Positions 11,501-26,066 of a stretch of DNA of 64,000 nt are shown piece after piece. Each line of letters begins with the position of its first letter. Position 1 is the stretch's first letter. The notes under the pieces were generated by a model. It ran no database searches and was not told the DNA's origin. It saw nothing but the letters and a program-made list of their open reading frames with translations. The DNA comes from Spongospora subterranea f. sp. subterranea (Eukaryota; Endomyxa: Phytomyxea; Phytomyxea; Plasmodiophorida), in contig JAUGWO010000226.1 of NCBI GenBank assembly GCA_049724395.1, positions 1 to 64,000 on the forward strand, given 5' to 3'. A program made the translations under genes and the position numbers.

Positions 11501-14500
11501 CTCGTATAAACTTTTGGTAAAGTGTGCATTCAAATTGGCCAATCGTTGCACTAGAAATATCAGACGGAGCAGCGTTTTCAATAGATAGAAGGAATAGATT
11601 GGCGAACCACTGTTGAATAAGTCATCAAAATCAAGCGCCACGAATCCTTCCAGTCGTTGCCTACCTGTAGGCTATATTGATACATTGGGTCAATATTCGC
11701 CAAATCGGCGATACAAAAATAGAGCAATGATGCACGAAATGCCACAGGAATATACCCGGCCCGCGATATATCTATCTCTTTCTCAACTACTTCAGCTTCA
11801 GCAACCTACAATTATGGGATAATCCATCAAGCATTCCCCAGAATCGCTACGGTGCAAACCTTTTCGTTGATCTCCCGGGAAGTGTTTTGTGAGCTTGCCA
11901 GAGTGTTGATCAGCTCTTCATCATCAAGAATGTCACCTTGTGACGATGAGAGAAGGCGAAGAATCTTATCCTCGATTTCTTGCAGTTCTTCTTTCATTTT
12001 AGTATTTGATACGACTAAGACAAAATCAGCACAGATAAATTTGTTAACAAATTACCAAATACCGAGTCGATTTTTCTTAATTTCCAGCTCTGGACTTTCT
12101 TTGGAAACCACGATTCCAAGCATTTGGTCTTGAAGACCAGCTCGGGTGATGGTGAAGTTCAATAACGTCACCCTCACCTGCAGTTCAGGAGAATAATGAG
12201 GATTGGGCAATTTGGTGGTCATGAAGAATTGGAAATCGTTGCTGTAAGGGATCGTCGATTCTCCAAGGGTGATATGTGGTACTCCATTAATCATGAATGT
12301 CTGCGGGGGATAGCTGTGAGCAAACGTTGTTGCCCCCAGGTGTCGATGAAAATCACCTGGCGAAGCAATACTGGCTCCAGTGCTGGATCTAAATCCAACC
12401 CGATATTTTCAATCATACACCATTTACCAAACCGGATTCCGTTCTCCAAAGTTCTTGAGAAGTTATCGGTTAACTTGACAACATCCATACCGTTTTTGGC
12501 TTGAGCTTTGCCCATTCCTTTGATGAACTTATTGGCCTGGCCCTGATCAACAGATTCAGTTTCAATCAACGGCATTCGATGATGATACTATCGACCTGTG
12601 GATCAATAAGCAGGGGCCATCGCACACTTTTGGCCATGATAATCCCGTTCTCAATGGATAATGTATCAGTTGGTAATCCATACATATTCCAGCTTCGAAT
12701 TGCGACAGGATTGCCAAGCGTGCTTGACACAGTACACCCATTGCTAAACACGATGTCGTGTTGGCGCAGCTTCTCATGCCATTCCTTCACAATATTCGTC
12801 CGGAATTCGCCAGTGAACGCGCCCAGATATGCAACTGTTCCAGCGCTCACCAAGATATCGCCAACAACTCGTGTATAGGCAATGGACAGATCCTATAGGG
12901 AATCCTAATCATGAGAACAGTTGATATCCCATTCGATGAGGCCGCACCTTTACTGCCTCTGACCATCGCTTCCGCTCACCCCCGAGGCCTCCAACTAGTT
13001 TTTCAGCACGAACCAGCTTCACTTTACATTGAGCAACTTCAGTGGCCAACGCCTCCTTCTTTTGCACGGCCTCGATGTAGTTTGCCTCTAGAGTAGCTAT
13101 ACGATTTTCGACTGATTGCAGGCGCGCAACTGCTTCAGCCAGTGTTGCGTTCACCTTCTCTAATTCCTGACGAGTTTGAAAATCAACACTGGTTTGATTG
13201 CAGATTGATGAAGGAAACACAGACCTGTTCCGCTCCATGAAGCGCTATTCTCTTCGGTTCAACGCCCTTGGCCACAGTGTCGTATGTGAACATTGCACGA
13301 ACCCATTGGCAGATCGCTTTGCATGCTTTGGATGCCTTCTCGATGGCAACTGGGGTAAAATCCTCTCGTTCCATGAACGGGCGAATCTGTTAAAGAACTC
13401 ATCATCAGAGCCTGCAAAAATCGGACTCATCAAAAATACCTTCTCAATGAGGTCACCAGGAATATTATCCTTATCGTATGTCATCAACATATCTAAGAAT
13501 TTCTTCGCGTCTTTGAAGAGCTTAGCTGAAGCTGGCTCCCAATAATCGGTGATTTTCTTTCCGACATTATCTGGGTCGTTTTTCTTTATTGGCGCAATGT
13601 TAAACAGAATACAGGTTGCCTGTTATTAGTAGTCAAGAAAACAGCGTTCTTTGAGCTGTGAATGAAACTATTACCTGTACAGTGATCAACACACCAGCTG
13701 GAGGCTTCTTCATAGCTTTGACTTCGTCAATATCACTCTTTTTTAACATCTTTAAACACGACACAGCCTCTTCTAGCGCAGGTAAAGCTAAATCCAGATC
13801 TTTCTGCGCGTCATCTTTGATAGCTTTACATTCCGCTGCCTTAGCTTGGGCATCCGCTTCCTGTTTAGCGACAACCTCTCTTGTGGAATCCGCGTCCTTC
13901 TTATCGATTGTAATTTGCTTCATCATTGTCTCAACCTCTTCCTGTGTCTTGACCAAAATAGGCTGCTTATTTGTCAGTTCAACTTGTAGTTTTGCCACCG
14001 CCTCGGCGCTCTGCTCAAGTTTATCAACTCCGTTCTGTAGTTTATCTCTTAATCCGCCGACTTCTTTTCTTGTCACGGCTATAAAAAAACAGTTACTCTA
14101 AAGGCGTTGACTACTCGATGTTGTTTGACCTAATAATCGTTTGAATGTGGCAAGTAACTCCAAATACGATGTTGGAGTGACATAATTATGCCTGCGTAGA
14201 AGGTCGCGATATACCACACTATAACGCTCAACACTTTGATGAATAACCACGAACATGTTGACAATCGGCTCGATATGACCCAGGGACTACTCAATCACCA
14301 TATTTAGCTCAGCATTTCGAAAAGGTACTGGACTCTTCACCAAATCCTCTTCTGTTAGACCAGATAGGGCAACGCATCGTAGCGCTTCCGTCGGCCATGG
14401 AGAGAACCAATCGATTGTACAGCAGTTGACCAACGCTGGGAACATTCGTAGACGGGTCCTGAACGCCTCTCCCATTGGCGACATACATAAGCAAATATGC

Positions 14501-17500
14501 AGGTTAGTTCGAACACGACTAATGAACATCGAGTAGATATTGGCCTGATTAGAATTAATAAGTCATCCGACGGCTTGTTTGAGTTTCCTGCGCCCAGACC
14601 TTTGTTGGCGCAAGTTTCCGTCGTTGACAATCGATCCTACATGCATTGAAAATCGTTTCCAGATCTTCGCCGCTATAGAGATTCGGCACATCTCCAGTAT
14701 TTAAAACATTATTCACATCCTGAACAATTCTTTCGTGAGAAGGGAATTGGGAATTAAATGAAACCAGACCTCTAACTGCGCCTCTTTGATTATTTGTGTA
14801 TCCGACAGTAGGAACACTGTCTGTTTTTCTTGAATTCCAGCAATCAGAAGACATTTTTCTGAGGTCGTCATGCCAGGCATTCATATCATATGATTTGCTA
14901 ACTTCAATCTGGTAGATCTCGTAATCGCCGATGAAAGCAGCTAGTCGAGTCAGGCTCTGTCTTCCACTTCCCCCCACTCCAAGTAGAAGCGCATTCCCCT
15001 GTGGTTGTCGTAAAACTCGACATATACGAGAAACATGGTCTATTGCATCATTGAACATCACCAGCTTCATGCGATTCTTCTTCTCGTTATTATATTCCTC
15101 TAGATATTCTTCCACAACATTGACCAACCGATCCATATCGATAATCTCGTCATAGACTTTCGTATCGGCACCGCTTCCTCCAATGTAATCTCCAAATACC
15201 AGACGCCCTTCGGCATTCGACACAACTTCGTGCCACGATTTACCAAAATTATCCCGAAGCAACCTTGTTAGCAATGTTGTAAACCAAGCGTGATCTTCAG
15301 CACACACCATGCGATCTGCAAATACGCGACGATTTTCATGGACCCACAACCGTAGGAACCCATCAACAGCAGAGATGCGTCTTGGATCAGCATTAAGCAG
15401 ACCTTTGGAATACTTTGGATAAATCACGAAGATTGAAGGTATAGTGCGATTTTGATGGCGTCGGAAGTAATTCGGCGGCGATCGTTCGATATATCTCAAC
15501 AGTTGAGCTGACTAATGCCTCAGCACACACTTGAATCTCATCGGCGAAACTGGTCAGGAAATCACGAACAATAGTCAAGAAGATTTGCTGCAGACTAGCG
15601 GCGCTCAGATCTGTCTGATTGATCAGGGAGAAATGTCGCTTGAACCGGGCGGTGATTGGATTTCGACCACCGCCTGGTGGGCCCATCGCCCCAATAAATG
15701 TCAGGTCCACGACTTTGTTGAACTGAAGAGTCTTTAAATCATACCATCCACCATGGTCCATCCATTGTCGAAGTAGCTCGATCGGAGGTTGTGCGAAATA
15801 TTTCTCCCTAGCTGGCATATTCAAATCATCAACAAAAACAGTGTAAATCTTTCCTATGGGCGGCCTAAAAACATGATTAACAAAACATCGCTGTTAGAAG
15901 GTAGAGGCTCAAACCCGTAAACACGTTGACGTCGCTTCTCCATCTTGGAGTCGAGTATATCCTGAGTCTGATTGGAGCTGGTGGCAGCAGAAAATATCAG
16001 CGAAATTGGCATGTACTCCGACGATATTGATGCCATATATTGTGTGACATTCACTGTTTTTCCTGTTCCAGTATTGCCGGTCAGCAGGATATGGCGGCGA
16101 GATCGGATGTGTTGATCAAGAAGATACGTGTACCGAACTGAGTCAATCGTTGGCACTATCAGTTCCTGGAATGGCGCTTTACTCGGGATCACATATTCAG
16201 GAATGGTCTTCATCCAGGGCTTCCAAACATCATCCAACACGTCAAACTGAAAATCGTAGACAAGACCGGATTCTGGTGGGGTTCGTTCAATTCCATGTAA
16301 ATCACACTGCAGGCGAAGCCATTGGTCGAAACGCTGACGACCTGATTCGTTTGTAGTGACACCAACAGACCAGATTAGTGAAAATAGGAACATGGGGCCT
16401 ATCTGCTTCTCAACTCGCTTCAAGGAATCGGCCAATACATCTTCATCGACAGTAGCGCTCCCTTCTCGTCCAGGGCGAAAAGGAGCGAAAAACCAATCAA
16501 TGTTGATGGTGGTGGCTTTCAACAGATTATTATCGACGGTGGAGACAGGCTCAACCAAATTTCGGCGAAGGAATGATACGGCGGGCTCGAAAAGAGTGTC
16601 GAAAAGATATACAATTGCCGGTTTCAATTGGTCTAAAACAGTTGGCATAGTCTGCATCCATGACGCGATTAATGGTCTGACACCGATTGCTGCTGGATCC
16701 ATATAGACCATACCACATCTGGACACGGTTGCTGGCGACGCAACAGATAGATCCTCAACCTCGAACATCATCGTCATCGTTGCGGGGATCTGGATAATTT
16801 CCCCAGAATTGAGGCACAACTTCTTGTTGTCGTCCAGAACCGTGTTCATATTCTCAATCCATAAGGCATCGACAGGCCCGTCGAATATGATCCAGTTCCT
16901 ATCGCCGTTGTCGCTCTCGCAGCATTGTCGAATTAGAAGAGGTAGAATACCATCAGCCCATTCATGTGTTGAATCGTCGAACTGCCCATATAATTGCCCC
17001 ATCTTGATACTCTTCGGATTCAGTATATGGGTACGAACACGAAGGAACTCGTTGAAGACCGCCATCCGCTAGACGAGTTAATGACTTGTGCAGCGTTTGA
17101 ATATTGCTGGTCTTGCCACCGCCAGTTGGTCCAACAAGCATCAAACCATGACGAACCTCAGCTGTTTCGTAGAGCTGTATGCATTTGTTGCAGAACTGAC
17201 TAATCGGTTGTAGACCTATCTCCATACTCGATAAGTAAATGGCATTCATCAAGGCGCCGTAATCGATACTGGGTTTTGCAATGCCGGGGAATAAATCTGA
17301 TATAATTCCTTCAAATAATGGCAGATCATCCACCAGAAACTTTGGAACGTTGACGTCGCGCAGCGCTTGTAATAGAAGGGCATCTTCGTCCATTAGTGGA
17401 TCTTTCCTCTTCAAAATACCTGCTTGGGTGATTACTGTTTTCACAGCTCTCATACCGTAATCGTAATGATCTTGAGACGAGAGCTGCTCAGAGCACAGCT

Positions 17501-20500
17501 TGAACGTCGCCACCATCTTCAAGGATAAAGCTCGGGCAGCGTTGAACCCGAATGAATATAACATGATCTCACCTGGGGATTATGGACTTTAGTTAATGGG
17601 GAGTGAGTTTGATGGCAATCCATACCGATCAAAGCGTAGTCAGGGACCATCATCGCGACAGGACGGAAAAGTGCAGCCAGGTTATCTGGGAGCTCTGTAC
17701 GGCCAGCATATCCAGGGTTCATTGTTATGAATGCACTACATGACTAATGCACTTCCATTACATACTCAAAACAAATGACCCATGGGCAACTTACAAGCCG
17801 TAATCTCAGTTCGCAGTCTTCGAATACGAAGTGATCTAATCTCGCGCGTACAGCGTTCCATATAGTCTGTACTTGCTGGGCCACGACTGATAACACCTCG
17901 ATATCGATACGATTGAACTCATCAAAACACGCCCACGCTCCACTGGAAGCCAGGCCTTTGAAAAACTTGCCCATTGCAATATGGTCCAATGAATCGCTGC
18001 AGTTAAACACAACACATTGGATAGCCACACATTTTGCCAGATCCTTCACAGTTTCTGTCTTCCCAGTTCCTGCCGGTCCGGCTGGAGCGCCGCCCAAATG
18101 CAATTGCAACGCTGTCATCAGCGTCATATAGCATCTCTCGGTCAACGGAGTGATAACTATGTTAGAACATCATGAGCAACCAGGTCAACAAAATGGAAAA
18201 CCAGTCCAACCTAATCGTAACGAATTTCCAAGATATTCGTATGCATAATCGAATCTGGCTTGGACCATTTGCACAGTAATCTGCTCGGTAGATTCCTCAA
18301 CGTAATACCTCATCTGTGATATCCACCCGAAATCGTTGACAGACCCGACGCAGTCGTCCACCATCCTCGATATAACATCGCGAGCGTGAACATCCAGTAC
18401 AATTAGCGCGCCGATGGTGAGGCGCTGTAATGGCGTAAGATCACCTCTAACCAAGGCGACCATATCGGAAAGTTGTTTTCGCTGCACTTCAAGGTATTTC
18501 TTGACACCACGTGCGCCTTCCTGACGTAGAACTTGCTCCACTTCACGAGTCCAATGGACTTGGGATCCCGTCAGAACGCATTGAGCGGGCCATGATTTAA
18601 CCCAATCGGGACGTGTGTTATCAGTATAGGCCAGGACTGAATCCATCAAAACTTTCTTGATTGACGAACGCATTGTATCCTCGACTTCACTCAGCCACAC
18701 CTCAACTGGTTTATCCGCTGGATCGATAACAGCCTTGAAATCAACCCGTTCTTTTTCAGCTGAGAACATGGCCGCTATTCGCCCATCCGGATTGAAATGC
18801 AGGCGCACGATATTCTCAAAACATTTTTTCAGATGTGGCTGGACAGCAGTTGGGTCTTTAGCTTGCGATAGGATCTGGAGAAGTTCATCATTGCTAAGAA
18901 AATAGAACCGAGCGAAGGCGCCACGTTTAGAATCAAGGTAATCACTAAGGCCTTTCTGCACGATCTCGAGCTGTTTGTTGCCATCTTGAAATTGCGTCAA
19001 TAATGTGGGATCATCACACACCACAAGAACGTCAGGGTTGGCGAAGAAATTCGCCATCGTGGTTCGCCATACCCGATTAACATTGCCGAATCGTTTCCCT
19101 TCAACGGGAAGCTGTTTGAGAATGTCTGGAGAGTCAAAAATGGGTCTCAAATAGAGCCACGAGACTTGAACTTGAAGTAGAACTTCTAGGACGTCACCGA
19201 CCAATAGCAACTTGTTATCCCAATTTGTGATCCGTTCTTCAAACGGTCCTTTGAATGTCGAAAATTGCATAGCCTGAAGACCACGGTAAAGATGTGAATC
19301 TGGACATTATGGAACAGGGGCGCTGGCAAACCTGTGTCATGACACGATGCTCATCGAGAAGACTCAATATGACCTCAGTTCCTTTGACAACATATGTCCC
19401 TGTGTTCTTGTAGGGAACGACTTGAAACCTGATATCTGCCCAAGCCTCCTGCATCTTATTCAAAGATTGCTCAATCATGTACTCTTTGCTGGCGCGTTCT
19501 CCCTCTTTACTGATAGTTTCTAACCGCTCGTGAAGGGCGTATGTATTCACAGCTGATTTCAGTGTGAAATTTTCGTCTGGGTGGAGTTCGAATCCTAACG
19601 CTGTTGATAGCGCATCCCAATGTCGTTGCCTCATTCCCGGATTGCCTTCCCAAATATTCAGTCAAGAGCATTGAGCGGTCGGGCACATGTGAATACCTAA
19701 TGTCTCTATCAATGGTAATAAAGGCTCGAACTCTTGCATTTCATGAAAGAACGTAGTGGACATGGCATTTAGCTCAGGATTATCTTTGATTTGTGATGCT
19801 TTCATTGCCTTCACCATATCTTTTTGGTAGGAATCTAGATCTCGTGCCACCTCTTCCGGTTTGATGTGAATAAATGGTTGCGTTTGCCAGCTTGCTGAGC
19901 TTTCCTTCCAAGCATGGCAGGCGGACCACAACATGGAATAGGGAGAGAACTGTTTGCTGAGATCGCGAACTTTACTATAATCAGTAATATCACGGCCGAA
20001 ATGGGCCTCATCCTGATTGAACTGCTGTGCCTTTTCGATAAACTCGTTTATTTTCAACTACAGAGTAACAATTCAGATACCAAAGAACAGCACAACCTTA
20101 ATGCGATTCGTACCTCAATATTTTTGGCTTTATCTGTTATCAGCCGAATTTTGGTCACATCTGTATATTGACCGAAGTTTCGAACTTCATTATCGAGCTC
20201 AATAATGTCCGCTTCAAACGCTTTCTGTCGACCAGTTGTCTGCTCCTCGAATAGCGCTTTCTGTTCTTCTAGGTATACATTAACACTAGCAACTTGATCG
20301 CCAATACTCTTTGGCAGTGCGAAGGTATCCCAACGTGCACCGAAGTCATCCTTAGTGAACCGATATCCGAAACTGTCCAGAAGGGCAAACTGCGACAGAG
20401 CTTCTTCAATTGCGGGAGTTTGGTCAGCCACGACTTTCGGAATGGTAGCTAGGTGCTCTCGCATTTCAACCAGACCCTCAATAGTTTCTGGGGTTCTCTG

Positions 20501-22634
20501 CAGGGTCACACGAATCGAGTTAAAATCGCGCTCGATGGATAGACATCGCTCTCGAGTGATTCGGCAATATGTTTCTAGCTCGCGGGTTGCAATAAGTGTG
20601 TGTTTATCACTTAATTCTCTCCGAATTGCTTCACATGATACTGCAGTACGGTTCAGTGGCATTTACAATGATTATCTGAAGCTCGTACCCAGACAAATAC
20701 CAAGATTGGCCTGATGAGGAATGGACTGTTCGATGTTGACTCTCAGATCTTGGTGCCTTTCGACCTCTGCTCGAACTTGAGCTAATGTCAGGTTAGGAGT
20801 GGAAAAGAATTTCGCAACATACTCGTCAACATTCAGGGCTAACCGTATTTTAGAGTCTATATATTGCAAGCATGACCATCGACATACCGAGTAAATCACG
20901 ATATTTTTCATATGTAGCAACGTAGACTCGAACTGGTTCTAGCGCTTTGCCCACACAGTTCTTGATGCGATTTGCCAGGTCCTCTACCCAGGGTGTCATT
21001 CTCTGAACCGACTGCAGCTTTCCTTTATGGGATGCACGAAACAGGCTTTCCATGACCATCGGTTCTAACTGTGGAATTTCGTGTAGCATGGCAATGCCTC
21101 TATCAAATAACGATAATGGCAGCTCTTCCAATGCTGACATTTTAGTAGATAATCCAACCGTTCCATCTCGGAACGTAAGCTCAATGGCGAATAGGGGAAA
21201 ATGAGCGTTCAATGTAAATGCCTCAAAAAATTCGACATATTCAGTTAAGGATCGCTCAATTAACGATCGAAGTGTGTCTTCCATGATGAAATTGATTGCT
21301 GTTAACAGTTTTTTTAGCTTGGAAAACATGTAGACCTCACGATTTCGTTCTTTGAGATAAAACCATCCTTTGCCAACGTATTGCAGCGCAGTTCTGACAC
21401 TGTTTTTCAAATTGATAACCCATGGGCCAGTAAGATAGGTTTGCAACTGAGCGAGAGATGAAGTTTCCAGCTGCTCGAATTCCTCAATTCCAATTGATTT
21501 ACTGATATGAGTATTGAACATGGAAAGTGTCAAAGCATGTAAACATTCGAGGCGAACAGCCGACAATACGGTGATCACCTCCCGTTTGATCAACAAACAA
21601 TGAAATGAAAAATCATTGAATCGTGCAGCGAAATCGTATTTGGGTAGCGATACAACTCCAGATTTAGGAGCAGAAGGTTTAGATGGCTTACTCCAGGCTA
21701 ACTCTCGCCTCAAAGAGTCTTGATTAGGTGCCGCTAAACTGTGATCGAAAATAATCTTGTTCATTGTTCGGGCAAAATCGGTATTCACCTCTCCAATGAG
21801 CGAAGTTGTATCTAAAGAATTCTGTTTCAACGCAGATGTGTTGAGGGCGGAAGTTAGAATGCGATTAGCTTGTTCTGTATCTATAGGTTGCATCTCGTCA
21901 ATTGGCATCGAATCGATATACAGAGAATAACGGCTTTGGCCTTCTACGATTTGCCTTGTGCGATGTGCAGATACGTTGCGTTGAACAAACACTCGTGGAT
22001 CTTCGACTCCAAAGAGAACAAATAATCGATGTAGATTGCGTTGGTCGTTGGGTTCGCCATCGAACACAACTGTATACGTATCATTTCCCATATATGCGAT
22101 CACCGAACAAGGCTCAAATTGTCCAAGGCCAGTTTGACGATCAAGATGTAAGGCAAACCCGGGACTCGGCTGACCGTCTGTTAGCCACTCAAACGGCATT
22201 CGAGTCTCGTATTCAGTATTATCGAACACCACAAGTGGTAGATGTGCCTTACGTCCATTAAAATGGTCAACGTCGAGTGTAAAACTGCCATATTTGATAC
22301 CAGCGTCCACAAGCAGCTTGTTAACGTCATATCCCTTATATAGAACTTTTCGTCTTTGAATCTCAATCCGCCTGGGAGTCTGACCTGGGCCCGACCTGAA
22401 CGGGGAACTGACCCTTGGCTCGGGACCTGAGCTGGGTTTTACGGATACCATTAACGGCAGCTGCCCCGATGAGCTTCCCGCCGTGAACATTTTCGCTGTT
22501 GGGGAAACAGCTAATTTTCTCATTGCACTTACCGGTGACAGCCGCCCGACTGCATTGTATATCGGGGCCCCTTCAGCGGCATTCAACGGCAACGATAAAT
22601 TGCTTGGTGTCCTGGTAGGTGAAGACCCCGCCAT
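8542..22634 (-). CDS. DNAH1: Axonemal inner-arm dynein heavy chain, DNAH1-like
   Basis: This is the motor subunit of an inner dynein arm, which slides doublet microtubules in the flagellum. The start is the ATG at 22634. A disordered N-terminus (about 110 residues) precedes a region resembling DNAH1, then the linker (about 20.6-18.2 kb). Walker A motifs are GPAGTGKT in AAA1 (near 18070), GPTGGGKT in AAA2 (near 17125), GNTGTGKT in AAA3 (near 16070) and GVGGSGR in AAA4 (near 14970). The stalk coiled coil and microtubule-binding tip lie at about 14.08-12.9 kb, AAA5-AAA6 at 12.9-11.0 kb, and the C-terminal domain ends at 8542. There are many 45-60 bp introns, for example GTACGT..TAG between the exons near 9230 and 9180. 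The last exons give the family signatures [22 protein letters not shown] and YRCPVYK. I estimate about 4,200 residues, the usual size. One single-base frame break is seen near 9352, and one intron (9494-9437) appears to be GC-AG. Axonemal dynein identity is certain; the DNAH1 subtype is inferred from the N-terminus. Confidence 0.93.
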
Positions 22635-22849
22635 TCTGGTTTAGCCTTAGGCGGGGCGTTAGTACTAACCTATCAGGCCAATCCAGATGTAGCGTCAGTT
22701 CACAGCAGGTATGTGGGGGGATCAAGACATGACCGTCACACCCATACCCCGACTCATGCATGACCAAGTACAGCAGATCAAGTGGTGAACGAATGACCTC
22801 TCACTGTCTCACATGACAATCTGTCTATGTTTCTTTTTATGACATGACC

Positions 22850-24684
22850 CGCCATACCCACGTTTTATTGTTACACATAATTCCATGATCTCGATATCGG
22901 CGTCAACTTCCTGCTTTATAACAGTTGAATATTTAATAGAATCAGGGGTGATTTCTAAGGAACATGATCAACTCACATGGTGGTGAGCGCTTTGGTCCCA
23001 ATACCGGTGAGATATCTGCATTCAACTCAGCAGTGTGTCACCTGGATCTATTTGCAGTTCCCTTGTCGTCGCAGCATCTTCCTTATCACCTTCTCAATAG
23101 CTTGATCCACTTCTCTGGCGCAGTACGATGTTATAGTCACTGAAAACATCTGGATTATGGTTTACAGTGACAGACAATGGTTCCTACTCGATAGCCGTTT
23201 TGTCATCGTAATCAATGCTAATCGTATAATTGGGTATGTCGCCGCCTAGATCATGTTATTTTACCATATAGTCTGATGCATTCTACCAGTTCACAAACCA
23301 GAATCAAAACGCCTAGCAGGCGGCTACATTGATGTGATTCAGTTATGAGTATAAGCAGCTGTCAATATAATTACCACATGATAATTATCAGTTTGACCAG
23401 CATCACTAGTTCCGGTTGAAATGCACATATTTCCAATTGGCTTTTATCGGCAAAAGCGTGACGATTTAGACATTCAGCAAGAGCTTGCTCTGATGCTGCC
23501 TTCTTTGCTAGCATTGACATCAGGACAATAGCAAACTGAGGCGCGTCGACCAATACGAGGAATTTCCAGTCCATCATAATCTCATGATAACGAATTATTC
23601 GCTTAACATCGCCGCTCAGTTTCCGGCTGATTCTTTTGAATAAGCTAAATGCTCCCAGGGATCGGATTCCCATATTTACTCGTGCCACATGATTATTGTA
23701 AGTTTTTCTAATATCACCGCCATCGATGATTCTGTTCGCTGACTTGGTCTGGCTCCTACAGTATCTCAATTAAACACAACCACCTAATCTCGTAGTCGAA
23801 ATTACCAGTCCAAATACAGTCTAGTGATAATCAGCAGCATGTAGAGAATTGGCAGTACTGGGTGAAATATACCTGGCTCATCAAGTACTACATAGAATAG
23901 CTTCGAACACGCGAGGCAATCGACAGTAACTACAAAAGGAAAATATACTCTTTTGTACAGCCTCCAGATAACCCAGTAGTACCAATCACCGGCACGTATG
24001 AAACCATTCAAATTGAACTGGTTGAACTTATAATGAGCGTGTATTGTTGGGTTTGCCGAAGCAATCACAACAGGAGAATCTGCCATGTCCAGACACACTC
24101 TGTTAACAATTTCGCAGATATTGTATTCTTGAAATATCTCAAAAGGCGAAATCTCGAAAATCAATCAAAGTCAGTTCGATGACACTGTATAAATTTGAAG
24201 TGTTCATATATTCAAAAATTTTAGATAATTTGTCAGTGCCACTATAATATGTGGAAGTGAACTTTTGGATGGGCTTGAAATGGGATGGGCCACGACTTTA
24301 TGAAACTGGCTCGATGGGGCTTGGTCCACCTGCCCCTCCACCCACCTTCTTTCGATATCTGGCAGCGCATATGGCTGCGAGCTGCGAAAGGGCTGGAATG
24401 GGGTCTTTGAAAGAGGGTAGAACAGTAGCATTTGATCTTGATCCATAAGAAGATTCGCTTGAATCACCATTATCTCGTGATATGAGACCTGATTCAGGAT
24501 CGAACTCCTTCCGTCTAGTGAACAAAGAAGGAGCACCGTCAGTCAACTGCTTGCTTGTTTTCCTTCGTAGCCGCGCTTTTTCAGCTCTGACCATTAGGCG
24601 ACAGTTGACACAGCAGTAATGAGCTCTGTTAGATCTCTCGGTCACATCGTTGTCACAAGTCGCTCGTAAACACTTTCTTGACAT
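22850..24684 (-). CDS. Unrecognised multi-exon gene or decayed gene, Cys-rich N-terminus
   Basis: The best-supported part is the first open stretch (24684-24298). It starts MSRKCLRATCDND and carries a C/H-rich pattern, with HYCCVNCR at residues about 22-29, followed by a basic segment and a Gly/Ser-rich tail. Downstream minus-strand stretches at about 24164-23980 (residues SPVVIASANPTI) and 23700-23400 look protein-like but need several introns, and stops interrupt the stretch below 23.3 kb. I could not join them into one convincing reading. The 5' exon could be a small zinc-binding domain and the middle piece weakly recalls a PAS fold, but this is a guess. A real but divergent gene and a pseudogene remain equally possible. 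Confidence 0.35.
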
Positions 24685-25515
24685 TGTGGCAGCAGATGAG
24701 ACGAGAGCGGTGTGTGCCGATGATCACTGGCGAGTACCCACACAATTCTCTGTCCGGTACAGAGTATATCTGATCGTGATGGGTTCCGTCGTCGATTGGG
24801 AGGGTCTGAATAGCTGGACGTAGGGGCCAACTGATACTGCTACAGTTCTGACCATGGCGTCACACGGACACGTCACACGGACATGGGGTACATCATCACT
24901 GACTGTTAAGGGATGCTTCGCGGTGTTTACCGGACTCCGAGATGAAAGTCGCCCCAGTCATGGGTTTCATGCTGAAAAACAGTCATCGTGCCACATCATG
25001 ACGGTTTGTTGTTCATCGTTAACTAAAATCAAACGCTGTTAAACCCGTGATTCACATTTGATAGTGAGAAAGAGCAATCAAATCGTTGTAGTGACGACTA
25101 ACCCAGCCGAAGCATTTCAAATCTTGACGTAAATGTTGATGAGGGCTTCGTGAAAGATATGATCCGAATGCATTTGATACATATTCAATCTCTAATGTTC
25201 CTTCTTAAGGATTACCAATGTCGTGATTCCTCAATTCTGCCCGTTATTTCTTAATACTGAATAAAGTCAACCGCAAAAACAAAGTTACTTTGAAAAACCC
25301 CATTGACTTTATCTTCGATTCGGATAACGATTTCTTTGAAGCAATGGTACAGTATAAATTTATAAACCATAAACGCTTATGATTGTACATCCGTTTCCCA
25401 TCTATTATCTCGCTGCGCTAAGCACAACCCAACCATATCCCCATGCTCAAATGATAATTACACCAAAACGTGCGGCTCAAATAAATGGTGTATTGAGTCT
25501 ATTTTCATGACAAAA
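24685..25515. other. Intergenic region, nothing recognised
   Basis: About 830 bp separate the Cys-rich gene start from the 3' end of the phosphoesterase gene. It is AT-rich towards 25.2-25.5 kb. I see no open frame with family features and no RNA gene. It probably holds the promoter of the Cys-rich gene on its left side. Confidence 0.5.
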
Positions 25516-26055
25516 TCAAATTCGACGAATTCGATTTGGAGGGACTTCGATAGTTTGCCATTGCGTATGATCTTGCTCTGTCGTGTCAATCAATACTATA
25601 CGAGTTGCGACAAATTCATCAGGAACGGAGCTGTTGACAGACGATACAATATGTTGGCGTTGCGCTGGATCCAAATTGGAGTACACAACAGATGCATGGG
25701 GCCGATTCAGTATTCTATTGACATCATAGCCTAGTGATTTAGTGCGATTACAGATACGAGCCAGTTCATCGTTCATGCAAACATCAGCGAATATGCACAT
25801 CCAGAAGGAGTCGGTTGTGGATATCGCGCGAGTATTCAATATGATAGGAGACTCGAGGTCAGGAACCAGCTCAGGTATATGATCAGCAACGGGTTCTGAA
25901 AATGGTACGGTCCATAACGACAATGTTATATGTGGAGATACTGGCGAACAATCCGGTGATACGATCGACGCGACCCTAGAGCTGATCTGCCACCACTCAC
26001 AGTACGACTCTCCATCTGGTTCTGGTACGAGCCATAATGCCAGGCGCCTCTCCAT
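25516..26055 (-). CDS. CPD1: 2',3'-cyclic nucleotide phosphodiesterase (2H family, Cpd1-like)
   Basis: The product of 179 residues starts MERRLALWLVPEPDG at 26055. The opening LWLVP and the two H-x-S/T motifs, PHITLSL near residue 45 and RPHASVVYS near residue 123, are the paired catalytic histidines of the 2H phosphoesterase fold. The length and the LWLVP start match fungal and plant cyclic phosphodiesterases, which open ADP-ribose 1'',2''-cyclic phosphate left over from tRNA splicing. No intron is needed. The upstream gene on the same strand ends only 11 nt before this ATG, an unusually small gap. An alternative start six codons upstream would need a TTG codon, so ATG 26055 is preferred. 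Confidence 0.8.
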   Translation of the reverse strand: MERRLALWLVPEPDGESYCEWWQISSRVASIVSPDCSPVSPHITLSLWTVPFSEPVADHIPELVPDLESPIILNTRAISTTDSFWMCIFADVCMNDELARICNRTKSLGYDVNRILNRPHASVVYSNLDPAQRQHIVSSVNSSVPDEFVATRIVLIDTTEQDHTQWQTIEVPPNRIRRI

Positions 26056-26066
26056 TATAGAGAAAT

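Noticed and set aside
13658-14101. Plus-strand 147-residue frame
   Set aside because: It is antisense to the dynein stalk coiled coil, whose heptad coding leaves the opposite strand open.
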